This document shows positions 1 to 7,138 of a DNA stretch of 64,000 nt, in pieces. Position 1 is the first letter of the stretch. The number at the start of each line of letters is the position of its first letter. The DNA comes from Klebsiella pneumoniae (lineage in GTDB: Bacteria; Pseudomonadota; Gammaproteobacteria; Pseudomonadales; Pseudohongiellaceae): positions 86,717-150,716 of the forward strand of contig CAMBPO010000001.1 in the NCBI GenBank assembly GCA_945869725.1, given 5' to 3'. The notes under the pieces were generated by a model. It saw only the letters and a program-made list of their open reading frames with translations, ran no database searches and was not told the origin of the DNA. Made by a program: the position numbers and the translations under genes.

Positions 1-609
1 CTCAACGTGCAGAGCACTGTTTCCGTTGATACCGGCAGCCACCTGATTCATCTTGAATCGCCGCAGGTGGAAGTGTTTGGTGGTGCTGCAAGCACTGACA
101 GTATCCATATCACTTTACCCGAGGAAAACAGCGCTGCAACACCCAGTGAAGTTTTCATAGTTGAAATTAATGGGATTGATCTTGCACAGGTATTGAGCCT
201 GAGCGCTTATCAACAAGTCGGTGCGACCGGCATCATCAGCGGAACACTTCCGGTCAGACTTCAGGGGCTGACCCCTTTGATTGAAGGCGGGCTACTGACG
301 GCATCACAGCAAGGCGGCTCCATCCGCTACGATCAGGGCTCAGCCACGACCGGCAACCAGAGTCTGGACCTTGTGTATCAGGCTCTGGAGTATTACCAGT
401 ACGACACGCTCAGCGCGGGCGTGGATTTTGATGAACTTGGCGAATTGGTACTTTCTCTGCAGATGCAGGGGCAGAGCCCAAACGTAGAACAAGGACAACG
501 CATCAACCTTAACCTGAACATCAGCGATAACATCCCGGCATTGCTGCAAAGCCTCCAGGCAGCAGACAACATCACCGAGCGTTTTCAGGATTTAATTGAA
601 CAACGGTAA
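1..609 (+). CDS. ydbH: YdbH-like intermembrane transport protein, C-terminal part (5' end outside window)
   Basis: The reading frame is open at the left edge (codons from base 1), so only about the last 202 residues are present. The visible part has no motif that identifies it alone; it is rich in beta-strand-like alternation and ends in a short helical tail. The call rests on position: it is followed by clear ynbE and ydbL homologues, the same order as ydbH-ynbE-ydbL in E. coli. There YdbH is a large AsmA-like protein that bridges the inner and outer membranes and moves phospholipids together with the YnbE lipoprotein. Possible internal starts such as the GTG at position 7 are not real starts if the gene extends upstream. 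The function is inferred from context. Confidence 0.7.
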   Translation, partial: LNVQSTVSVDTGSHLIHLESPQVEVFGGAASTDSIHITLPEENSAATPSEVFIVEINGIDLAQVLSLSAYQQVGATGIISGTLPVRLQGLTPLIEGGLLTASQQGGSIRYDQGSATTGNQSLDLVYQALEYYQYDTLSAGVDFDELGELVLSLQMQGQSPNVEQGQRINLNLNISDNIPALLQSLQAADNITERFQDLIEQR

Positions 610-694
610 TTATTTTTAAGTGTTAACAACATTCAGCTGCAATTCAGCATGTCGTGTTACATTAGATTCAGAACAAACACAGGAAGTCTACAAA

Positions 695-928
695 ATGCTG
701 GCAATCAAACAATCAGACGCACGGCCTGTTTCGGCGGGCCTTGGCAAATTGGGCTGCTTACTGGCGCTGAGCGCGCTTTTTACAGCAAGTTGCACGCCCA
801 CGGTACAAGTGGCCATGCCCAGTGAGCCCATAACCATCAACCTGAATGTCCGTATTCAACACGAGATACGGGTACAAGTTGAACGAGAACTGGATGACAT
901 TTTCAGCGCAGACAGCGGACTTTTTTAA
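695..928 (+). CDS. ynbE: YnbE family outer-membrane lipoprotein
   Basis: This is a 77-residue lipoprotein. It has a basic N-terminus, a hydrophobic stretch and a lipobox ending at Cys33 (TASC). The mature part carries the YnbE signature (CTP, then PSEPITINLNV, then IQHEI) and ends in an acidic tail with a terminal LF. I chose the ATG at 695 because AGGAAG lies just upstream and the signal peptide then has normal length; an in-frame ATG at 620 would add 25 residues that do not fit. In E. coli YnbE multimerises and pairs with the C-terminus of YdbH to complete a bridge between the membranes. It lies between ydbH and ydbL, consistent with one operon. Confidence 0.88.
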   Translation: MLAIKQSDARPVSAGLGKLGCLLALSALFTASCTPTVQVAMPSEPITINLNVRIQHEIRVQVERELDDIFSADSGLF

Positions 929-974
929 GGCTTTTGAAAGCACTTACAAACTCTGCCGCCCAAGGAAAAACAAC

Positions 975-1334
975 ATGAGCAAATCATTACACCGCAATAT
1001 AAAAGTATCGTTTTATGCAGCACTGATGTCGCTAATGCTGATTTTTACCCCCGCTGCCGTTGCCCAAAATCTGGAAGAGGCCAAGGCATCTGGCCTGATT
1101 GGTGAACAACGTGATGGCTATATCGGCCTTGTTCAGGGCTCCGCGCCACCAGCCGTTGTCAGTCTTGTGGAAAACATCAATCGTCAGCGCAGAGAACGTT
1201 ATCAGCAAATAGCCAGCGAAAATGGTATCAGTGTCGATCAGGTTGCACAGCTCGCGTTTAACAAAGCTTTAGAGGCCACTCGATCAGGACACTTCCTTGA
1301 AGATGCTAACGGCCGATGGGTCACAAAGCCCTGA
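975..1334 (+). CDS. ydbL: YdbL family periplasmic protein (DUF1318)
   Basis: This is a 119-residue exported protein. The ATG at 975 gives a classic signal peptide that ends near AVAQ; the longer in-frame start at 846 would run back through ynbE and is rejected. The mature region carries the DUF1318 pattern: an EAKASGLIGE segment, GYIGLV, then NIN-RQRRERYQ and a C-terminal NGRWV. In E. coli YdbL acts with YdbH and YnbE and is thought to regulate their assembly. It is the third gene of the cluster and ends one base before the convergent rsmI stop codon, so there is no room for an intergenic terminator. Confidence 0.88.
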   Translation: MSKSLHRNIKVSFYAALMSLMLIFTPAAVAQNLEEAKASGLIGEQRDGYIGLVQGSAPPAVVSLVENINRQRRERYQQIASENGISVDQVAQLAFNKALEATRSGHFLEDANGRWVTKP

Positions 1335-2198
1335 CTATAGTGATACATCCGCCAGCTCAAGGGCACGTTTATACACAGCATTTTTCTTAAGGCCAGTGAT
1401 TTTTGCCACCAGTGCAGCGGCCTGTTTGACCGGCAACTCCTCAAGCAGAATACGCAGCTGACGATCTGCATCAGACAGCTGCGAATCCTGATCAACGACT
1501 GGCGCGCCGTGGATCAGAACCACAAATTCACCGCGTCGGTTGTTGTCGTCAGCCATGATCCACTGACTGAGCCCACCAAGACTGTCGCCGTGAATGGTCT
1601 CCCAGGTTTTGGTCAGTTCCCGGCAGATTACTGCCTGGCGCTGTTCACCAAACGCGTCTCTCATATCAATAACACTGTCGGCAATACGATGGGGCGACTC
1701 GTAGAAAATGACCGTTCTTTGCTCGTCTGCCAATGATTCAAATAACTGTCGACGAGCTCCCTGTTTGTGTGGCGGAAAGCCTTCGAACACAAAACGGTCA
1801 GTTGGCAGGCCAGCGGCGCACAACGCTGCTGTAAGCGCACATGCTCCGGGCACGGGAATCACTGTGATCTGCATCTGACGAGCACGGGCAACCAGACTAT
1901 AGCCGGGGTCGGAAATCAGCGGCGTACCGGCATCACTGATCAGAGCGACGCTGCGACCGGCCGCCAACTCCGCCAAAATGGCATCTTCGCGTCCTGACGA
2001 GCTATAGTCATGATAAGACACAAGGCGGGTAACAATCCCAAAGTGCTGGGTCAGACGACTGCTGTGACGGGTATCCTCAGCAGCAATAACATCAGCACGG
2101 CGAAGAACTTCGATAGCACGATGACTGATATCGCCAAGATTGCCTATGGGGGTCGCAACAATATAAAGCGCCGCCTTGCCTGTCTGTTGATCGGTCAT
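1335..2198 (-). CDS. rsmI: 16S rRNA (cytidine(1402)-2'-O)-methyltransferase
   Basis: This 287-residue protein belongs to the tetrapyrrole-methylase superfamily and 2'-O-methylates C1402 of 16S rRNA using SAM. Visible family motifs are LYIVATPIGNLGDIS at the N-terminus, AAEDTRHS, ALISDAGTPLISDPGY (SAM-binding loop) and FYESPHRI. The length matches the family (about 286 residues). It is divergent from lpoA, an arrangement conserved in E. coli (yraL/yraM), and converges with ydbL with the stop codons almost touching. The C-terminal part ends in a lysine-rich helix typical of RsmI. Confidence 0.95.
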   Translation of the reverse strand: MTDQQTGKAALYIVATPIGNLGDISHRAIEVLRRADVIAAEDTRHSSRLTQHFGIVTRLVSYHDYSSSGREDAILAELAAGRSVALISDAGTPLISDPGYSLVARARQMQITVIPVPGACALTAALCAAGLPTDRFVFEGFPPHKQGARRQLFESLADEQRTVIFYESPHRIADSVIDMRDAFGEQRQAVICRELTKTWETIHGDSLGGLSQWIMADDNNRRGEFVVLIHGAPVVDQDSQLSDADRQLRILLEELPVKQAAALVAKITGLKKNAVYKRALELADVSL

Positions 2199-2355
2199 TT
2201 ATCAAGACTCCAGCAATCGCTGCAAAATAGTCGGGCATGATAGCGGCAGCATCAAGCGATCTACAACCGCCTGACGCCAGAAACCTGGAAAGTCGCCACC
2301 CGGCTCAATGGCCTGCTATGATTGGAAAGAGTTTCAGGAGTATTCAAGATAAACC

Positions 2356-4251
2356 ATGACCAGACACTTCTTACCACACCTGTATATGCCCATCCTGGTG
2401 GCGAGCCTGCTGACACAGTGCTCAAGTGCAGGCGAGCCGCAACTTTCAGCGGTTTCAGCTGACATAAGGTCTGAAAGTCAGCCCGTTGTTGCAGACGAGC
2501 CTGTCAGCGAAATCAACAGGCTTCTGCAGTTAGCGGCAGACTCCCCGTCTCCTTTGGCCGAACAGCTTATCATTCAGGCCGCTGAAATTGCTTTTGGAGA
2601 CGGGGATGTAAACACATCATCGGCAATCCTCGGCAGTCTGGGAGATGACTTGAGCTGGCCAATGACCGTGCGCAGCCAGGCGGCCTTGCTGCGTGCGGAA
2701 CTGGCAATCGCTACGGGGGAATCAGAGCGGGCATTGATTCTGTTAAATGGTACGCCGTTTGAGCGGGTCAACGAACTGAACAACGACGTTCGGCAGAACC
2801 TGATGAGAATACGGGCGCAAGCGTTTTTAAGCATGAATCAATATCTTGCAGCTGCACGCGAGCACACGCGTATGGCTGCATTACTCAGACCTGATCAACA
2901 GGAACAAAATATCGATCAAATCTGGCAGATACTTACGTCAGCGCCACCCGGCAGTTTTCAGACCCAGAACACATTGATTGACTCTTATGAATTGCGAGGC
3001 TGGATAGAGCTGGTCAATCTGGTTAACGGGTCTCGCAGCAATATTGAACAACAGGTCAGGGCGATCAGCGCATGGCAAAGCCGCTGGACGCAACACAGTG
3101 CCGCCGACAGTTTACCGCGGTCCTTGTCATTTACTATGGAAGTGCTCAACACCCGGGCGGAACGTATTGCATTGATGTTGCCGCTATCCGAAGCCGCTGG
3201 TATTGCCGTGAGTGAAGGCTTCCTGGCAGCCTATTTTGAAGCTCTGAACCTGAAGCAACAGGTTCCTGAAGTGCAGATCTTCGATACCAGCGGCGTGACA
3301 GACATTATGCCGCTCTATAATCAGATTGCAGACAGCGGCTTTGACCTGATCATCGGCCCCCTGCTCAAGGATTCAGTTCGTGAATTGCAGTTGCAGACCT
3401 CTTTGCGTGTGCCTACGCTGGCATTAAATTACGGTGATGAAGGATTGCCAGCTCCAGCCAACCTCTACCAGTTCGGCCTGGCTCCGGAAGATGAAATCCG
3501 CCAGACTGTCAGGTTAGCGCGGCAGGCAGGCCATCAGGTTGCGGCCGTTTTGACTCCTTCGGGCAATGACTACCTGAGAATACGCGACACCTTTGCCAGC
3601 GAATGGGAAAAATTGGGTGGTGAGGTGGTTGCGGTGTCCGAGTTTGGCAGCAACAGCAGCTACTCCGACACGATCAGACTGATGCTCGATGTTGATGACA
3701 GCGAAGCTCGAGCAGCTCAATTGCGCAGCATCATTCCACGAAGCAATATGGTTTTTACACCCAGGCGCAGACAGGATGTTGATGTGCTTTTTCTGTTGGC
3801 CAACCCTGCCGAGGGCCGGCAGATCCGACCCACCATGGGTTTCCACTTTGCAGGCGATGTCGCTGTTTATGCTCTTCCCGCCATTTACGACGGCCTCGGT
3901 TACGATGGCGGAATCAGCACCAATGTAAATCGCGACCTGAACGGCATCAATTTTATAGATGCCCCTTGGGTACTGACCAATGACGACCCACTGAAACTCG
4001 CGACTGCCTCAGCATTTGAGCCCGGAGCTGGCCCCGTCGAAAGGTTGCGAGCTATGGGTATTGATACTTATCGCCTGCACAACCGCCTTGCACAACTCGC
4101 CAATTTCCCGGGTGTCAGTCTGCAGGGTGCAACCGGAAATCTGTCTATGAGCAGTGATGGCAGCATTCAGCGCGAATTGCTACCTGCACAGTTTGTGGAA
4201 GGCACTATTGTGCTTCCGGGCATGACAACGGGCAGCACCAACCCTGATTGA
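2356..4251 (+). CDS. lpoA: Penicillin-binding protein activator LpoA (LppC family)
   Basis: This is a 631-residue outer-membrane lipoprotein that activates the bifunctional peptidoglycan synthase PBP1A. The signal sequence ends in a lipobox (LLTQC, Cys22). The N-terminal half is helical and TPR-like. From about residue 270 there is a periplasmic-binding-protein-like domain (IALMLPLSEAAG, then DLIIGPLLKDSVREL, then VLTPSGNDY), as in E. coli LpoA. The start is supported by a typical lipoprotein signal and by CAGGAG about 15 bases upstream. It is the first gene of an lpoA-yraN-diaA-dolP run and is divergent from rsmI. Partner and site of action are taken from the E. coli homologue. Confidence 0.93.
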   Translation: MTRHFLPHLYMPILVASLLTQCSSAGEPQLSAVSADIRSESQPVVADEPVSEINRLLQLAADSPSPLAEQLIIQAAEIAFGDGDVNTSSAILGSLGDDLSWPMTVRSQAALLRAELAIATGESERALILLNGTPFERVNELNNDVRQNLMRIRAQAFLSMNQYLAAAREHTRMAALLRPDQQEQNIDQIWQILTSAPPGSFQTQNTLIDSYELRGWIELVNLVNGSRSNIEQQVRAISAWQSRWTQHSAADSLPRSLSFTMEVLNTRAERIALMLPLSEAAGIAVSEGFLAAYFEALNLKQQVPEVQIFDTSGVTDIMPLYNQIADSGFDLIIGPLLKDSVRELQLQTSLRVPTLALNYGDEGLPAPANLYQFGLAPEDEIRQTVRLARQAGHQVAAVLTPSGNDYLRIRDTFASEWEKLGGEVVAVSEFGSNSSYSDTIRLMLDVDDSEARAAQLRSIIPRSNMVFTPRRRQDVDVLFLLANPAEGRQIRPTMGFHFAGDVAVYALPAIYDGLGYDGGISTNVNRDLNGINFIDAPWVLTNDDPLKLATASAFEPGAGPVERLRAMGIDTYRLHNRLAQLANFPGVSLQGATGNLSMSSDGSIQRELLPAQFVEGTIVLPGMTTGSTNPD

Positions 4252-4292
4252 CTTTCACCAGTACACAATAAACAGCAAACATGGAGACAAGG

Positions 4293-4718
4293 ATGTCCCA
4301 AAAAATAATCTCGACTTATCGAAGTGCAGGATCTGCGACCGCTCCAAAACACAGGCGCAGCATTGGCAATTGGTATGAACAGCTGGCAGCCGAGCATCTC
4401 GAAAAACAGGGCTTACAACTGATCAGAAGCAACTACCATTGCCGACTGGGAGAAATTGATCTGATTATGCAGGACCAGAACACTCTGGTTTTTGTTGAAG
4501 TTCGCTATCGTTTGAGAAATGACTTTGTCAGCGCCGTGGTCAGCATTAACCCCACAAAACAACAAAAAATACTGAGGACTGCGATGGTATACCTGAAACA
4601 GCACAAGCTTAACGACAAGGTACCTTGTCGGATCGACCTGATCGGCCTCACTCGCTGCAGATCGACAGGCGAACTGATAGTCGAGTGGATAAAAAATGCC
4701 ATTATGTCAAACGTATAA
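4293..4718 (+). CDS. yraN: YraN/UPF0102 family endonuclease-like protein
   Basis: This 141-residue protein has the UPF0102 core: GNWYEQLAAEHLEKQG, then NYHCRLGEIDLI, then LVFVEVRYR. The E, D and E-x-R residues match the restriction-endonuclease-like (PD-(D/E)XK) active-site pattern. The physiological role is not settled. I prefer the ATG at 4293 over the in-frame ATG at 4281, because GGAGA lies at a good distance before 4293 and would itself overlap the earlier start. It sits between lpoA and diaA as in E. coli. Confidence 0.9.
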   Translation: MSQKIISTYRSAGSATAPKHRRSIGNWYEQLAAEHLEKQGLQLIRSNYHCRLGEIDLIMQDQNTLVFVEVRYRLRNDFVSAVVSINPTKQQKILRTAMVYLKQHKLNDKVPCRIDLIGLTRCRSTGELIVEWIKNAIMSNV

Positions 4719-4820
4719 ACGTATCCCTATAAAAACCACATGACAGCCGGTCTGGCTTAGTCAACGGTTTAAAGTAAAATGCGGTCCGAGTCGCAACTTT
4801 TCTGTCCACGGCAGGTTTCA

Positions 4821-5414
4821 ATGACACCCGAACAACACATACAGAACCACTTCCGGCAGAGCATCAACGGGCTAAGCACCACTTTGAACACACAAACACA
4901 CTTGATCAATTCCGCTGCAGATCGCATTGCGCACGCCTTGCTGCAAGGGGGGAAAGTGCTGGTCTGTGGCAATGGAGGGTCGGCAGCCATGGCCCTTTAC
5001 TTCAGCTCCCTTTTATTAAACCGGTTTGATCGGGAGCGACCGGCTCTGCCAGCTATTGCATTGTCGGCTGACCCGGTCGCCATGACGGCAATAGCCACGG
5101 ATTTGCAGTACAAGTCGGTCTATGCTCAGCAAATCAGGGCACTTGGGCAACACACAGACATCCTGCTAGTGTTTACATCTGGTCGTAATAGCGCAAATCT
5201 ACGCGAAGCTGTCAGTGCTGCCTATGACCGTGAAATGCCGGTCATTGTTATCAGTTGTGAAGACAGTGGTAACGTATCAGAGATGTTACAATCGGATGAT
5301 ATGGAGTTAAGGGTACCCGCTCCTGCCGGTCATCGAAGCCAGGAGATTCAACTGACGGTCATGCATTGCTTGTGTGATTTGATAGACATACAAATTTTTG
5401 GAGAAGAGCTATGA
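4821..5414 (+). CDS. diaA: DnaA initiator-associating SIS-domain protein
   Basis: This 197-residue single SIS-domain protein has CGNGGSAAMA near residue 60 and LVFTSGRNSANL near residue 115. It could be DiaA, a tetrameric protein that binds DnaA and promotes replication initiation, or the closely related GmhA sedoheptulose-7-phosphate isomerase. The neighbours (lpoA-yraN before, dolP after, overlapping by 4 bases) match the diaA locus of E. coli, which favours DiaA. The ATG at 4821 gives the usual length of about 196 residues; an in-frame ATG at 4779 adds 14 residues with no family match. Confidence 0.87.
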   Translation: MTPEQHIQNHFRQSINGLSTTLNTQTHLINSAADRIAHALLQGGKVLVCGNGGSAAMALYFSSLLLNRFDRERPALPAIALSADPVAMTAIATDLQYKSVYAQQIRALGQHTDILLVFTSGRNSANLREAVSAAYDREMPVIVISCEDSGNVSEMLQSDDMELRVPAPAGHRSQEIQLTVMHCLCDLIDIQIFGEEL

Positions 5415-5983
5415 GCATAAAACACATTGTTTTGGTCGGATTTCTGCTGAGCAGCTCGGCATGTACTACCATTCTGACCGGCACAGCCGGGTCTGAAGGT
5501 ATTCAGGAAGACCGATACCTTCGCACCGCAGGCACTATCGTAGAAGATGAGTCGATAGAGACCAAAGTCACCGTAAACATGAGAACACAGCAGGAGCAAT
5601 TCAGAGACTCAAGCTTTGATGTGATCAGCCATAACGGCGTTGTTCTTCTGGTCGGTCAAGTGCAGTCAGAGGACCTGAAACAACAGGCTACCCTCATCGC
5701 ATCAGAAGCGAGTGTCCATGTGCGACGAGTTCATAATGAAATGGAGGTCGCCGGGCCTCGCAGTCTGTTGTCCCGCAGCAACGATACATGGCTGGCGACT
5801 AAGGTGCGTACTCAGCTGGCAGCCAGTGACCAGATCAACTCCAATAGAATGCGGGTGATTGCAAACAATGGCACAGTCTATCTGATGGGAATTGTTGACA
5901 GTACTGAAGGAGAGCGAGCAAGTAACCTTGCACGCAGCGTTGGCGGGGTATTGCGCGTTGTAAACGTATTCGAATTCATTTGA
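5411..5983 (+). CDS. dolP: Dual-BON-domain outer-membrane lipoprotein DolP
   Basis: This 190-residue lipoprotein has a lipobox ending at Cys18 (SSAC). Two BON domains follow at about residues 45-115 and 120-190 (first NGVVLLVGQV, second NGTVYLMGIVDS). DolP binds anionic phospholipids at the outer membrane and the division site, and supports outer-membrane integrity and BAM function in E. coli. The start overlaps the diaA stop (ATGA), which indicates translational coupling. A weak hairpin with a short T tract follows at 5993-6020, before the convergent sspB gene. Confidence 0.92.
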   Translation: MSIKHIVLVGFLLSSSACTTILTGTAGSEGIQEDRYLRTAGTIVEDESIETKVTVNMRTQQEQFRDSSFDVISHNGVVLLVGQVQSEDLKQQATLIASEASVHVRRVHNEMEVAGPRSLLSRSNDTWLATKVRTQLAASDQINSNRMRVIANNGTVYLMGIVDSTEGERASNLARSVGGVLRVVNVFEFI

Positions 5984-5992
5984 AATGCAGTC

Positions 5993-6020
5993 ATCGCCTC
6001 ATACTGTAAGGCGATTATTT
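5993..6020 (+). terminator. Weak intrinsic terminator after dolP
   Basis: ATCGCCT (5993-5999) and AGGCGAT (6009-6015) form a perfect 7-bp stem with a 9-base loop, followed by TATTT. It lies 10 bases after the dolP stop codon. The T tract is short, so efficiency may be modest. The stem touches the sspB stop codon of the opposite strand. Confidence 0.5.
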
Positions 6021-6443
6021 CACCACACGTAACGAAGCACGCCCCAGGGTTTTCTTCTCAGACTGGGATGTCTTTACTGAAGTAAGCGACGCGGGCGGTT
6101 TTGGTGGGACAGGAGGAGTTGGCCCAGGTTTTTCTGCATCAAATACCATTCCCTGACCATTTTCCTTGGCGTAGATTCCCATTACAGCCATCACTGGCAC
6201 AAAAACCGGTGTTGGAATTCCTGCAAAACGACCGTTAAACTCCACTGCATCATTGGTCATGTGCAACGCATGCACCGCTACAGGGGAAATATTGAGAATA
6301 ATCTGACCGTCTTTGACGTAGTCCTGAGGAACCTGCACATCCTGAGCATAGGCATTGACCACGATGTAGGGCGTGCAGTTGTTTTCGAGTATCCATTCGT
6401 AGAGTGCGCGAAGCAGATAAGGCCGGCTCGAGTTCATGCTCAT
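6015..6443 (-). CDS. sspB: ClpXP protease specificity-enhancing factor SspB
   Basis: This 142-residue adaptor delivers ssrA-tagged and other substrates to ClpXP. Visible family features are SSRPYLLRALYEWI at the N-terminus, TPYIVVNA, ILNISP-AV and FNGRF-GIP in the substrate-binding domain. A proline-rich flexible linker follows, and the C-terminus is a short ClpX-binding tail (ending LRVVK, like the LRVVK tail of E. coli SspB). The start could be the first ATG or the second two codons later. It follows sspA with 10 bases between them, the usual order. Confidence 0.94.
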   Translation of the reverse strand: MSMNSSRPYLLRALYEWILENNCTPYIVVNAYAQDVQVPQDYVKDGQIILNISPVAVHALHMTNDAVEFNGRFAGIPTPVFVPVMAVMGIYAKENGQGMVFDAEKPGPTPPVPPKPPASLTSVKTSQSEKKTLGRASLRVVK

Positions 6444-6453
6444 CAGCAGGTGC

Positions 6454-7086
6454 CTATACCATTTCCTTTTCCTGATCGGACAAACTCATTCGCACAGAGT
6501 CGCGCGCGAATAACCTGGCCCGGTATTCAAGAAGAGGCTGAACAGACTTATGATTACCCAGATGTATGCCAAGTGATGGCAATCGCCACAGAATTGCGGT
6601 GACGCAGCAATCCACGACGCTGAATTCATCGCTCATGAAGTAAGGTTTTTCGGCAAAAATAGGAGCTATGGATACCAGACTTTCGCGTAACTCCCCGCGC
6701 ATTTTGTCTTGCTGACCCGCGGAGCCTTTTCCAGCACTAAGGTCATCGACTGTTGAGCACCAGTCTCGTTGAATGCGGTACATCCACAAACGGCTTTGCG
6801 CCCTTGCTACCGGGTAAACCGGAAACAAGGGCGGATGCGGAAAACGCTCATCCAGATACTCCATCATGATATTGGCTTCATAGAGCACAAGATCACGATC
6901 AACCAGCGTTGGCAGACTGTTATATGGATTTAATGATGTAAGGTCTTCGGGGGTATTAGCCGGGTCTACGTTAACTGTCTCGACGGTAACCCCTTTCTCG
7001 GCCAGCACAATTCTCACCCGATGGCTGTATTGACTACGGCCATCGGAGTAAAAAATCATGGAAGAGCGTTTAGCGACTACACCCAT
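6454..7086 (-). CDS. sspA: Stringent starvation protein A (GST-fold)
   Basis: This 210-residue protein has a glutathione-S-transferase fold: thioredoxin-like N-terminal domain (FYSDGRSQYSHRVRIVLAEKG), NPYNSLPTLVDRDLVLYEAN-type segment near residue 55, and a helical C-terminal domain. SspA binds RNA polymerase and alters transcription in stress and stationary phase. The ATG at 7086 is preceded by GAGGA at proper distance. It lies 52 bases downstream of the cytochrome b/c1 gene on the same strand, as in many gammaproteobacteria where petABC-sspAB form one unit. Confidence 0.94.
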   Translation of the reverse strand: MGVVAKRSSMIFYSDGRSQYSHRVRIVLAEKGVTVETVNVDPANTPEDLTSLNPYNSLPTLVDRDLVLYEANIMMEYLDERFPHPPLFPVYPVARAQSRLWMYRIQRDWCSTVDDLSAGKGSAGQQDKMRGELRESLVSIAPIFAEKPYFMSDEFSVVDCCVTAILWRLPSLGIHLGNHKSVQPLLEYRARLFARDSVRMSLSDQEKEMV

Positions 7087-7138
7087 ACTGCTGTCCTCAA
7101 TAAATCATCTCAGTCAGATTTGACTGGTGGAGAACGTA

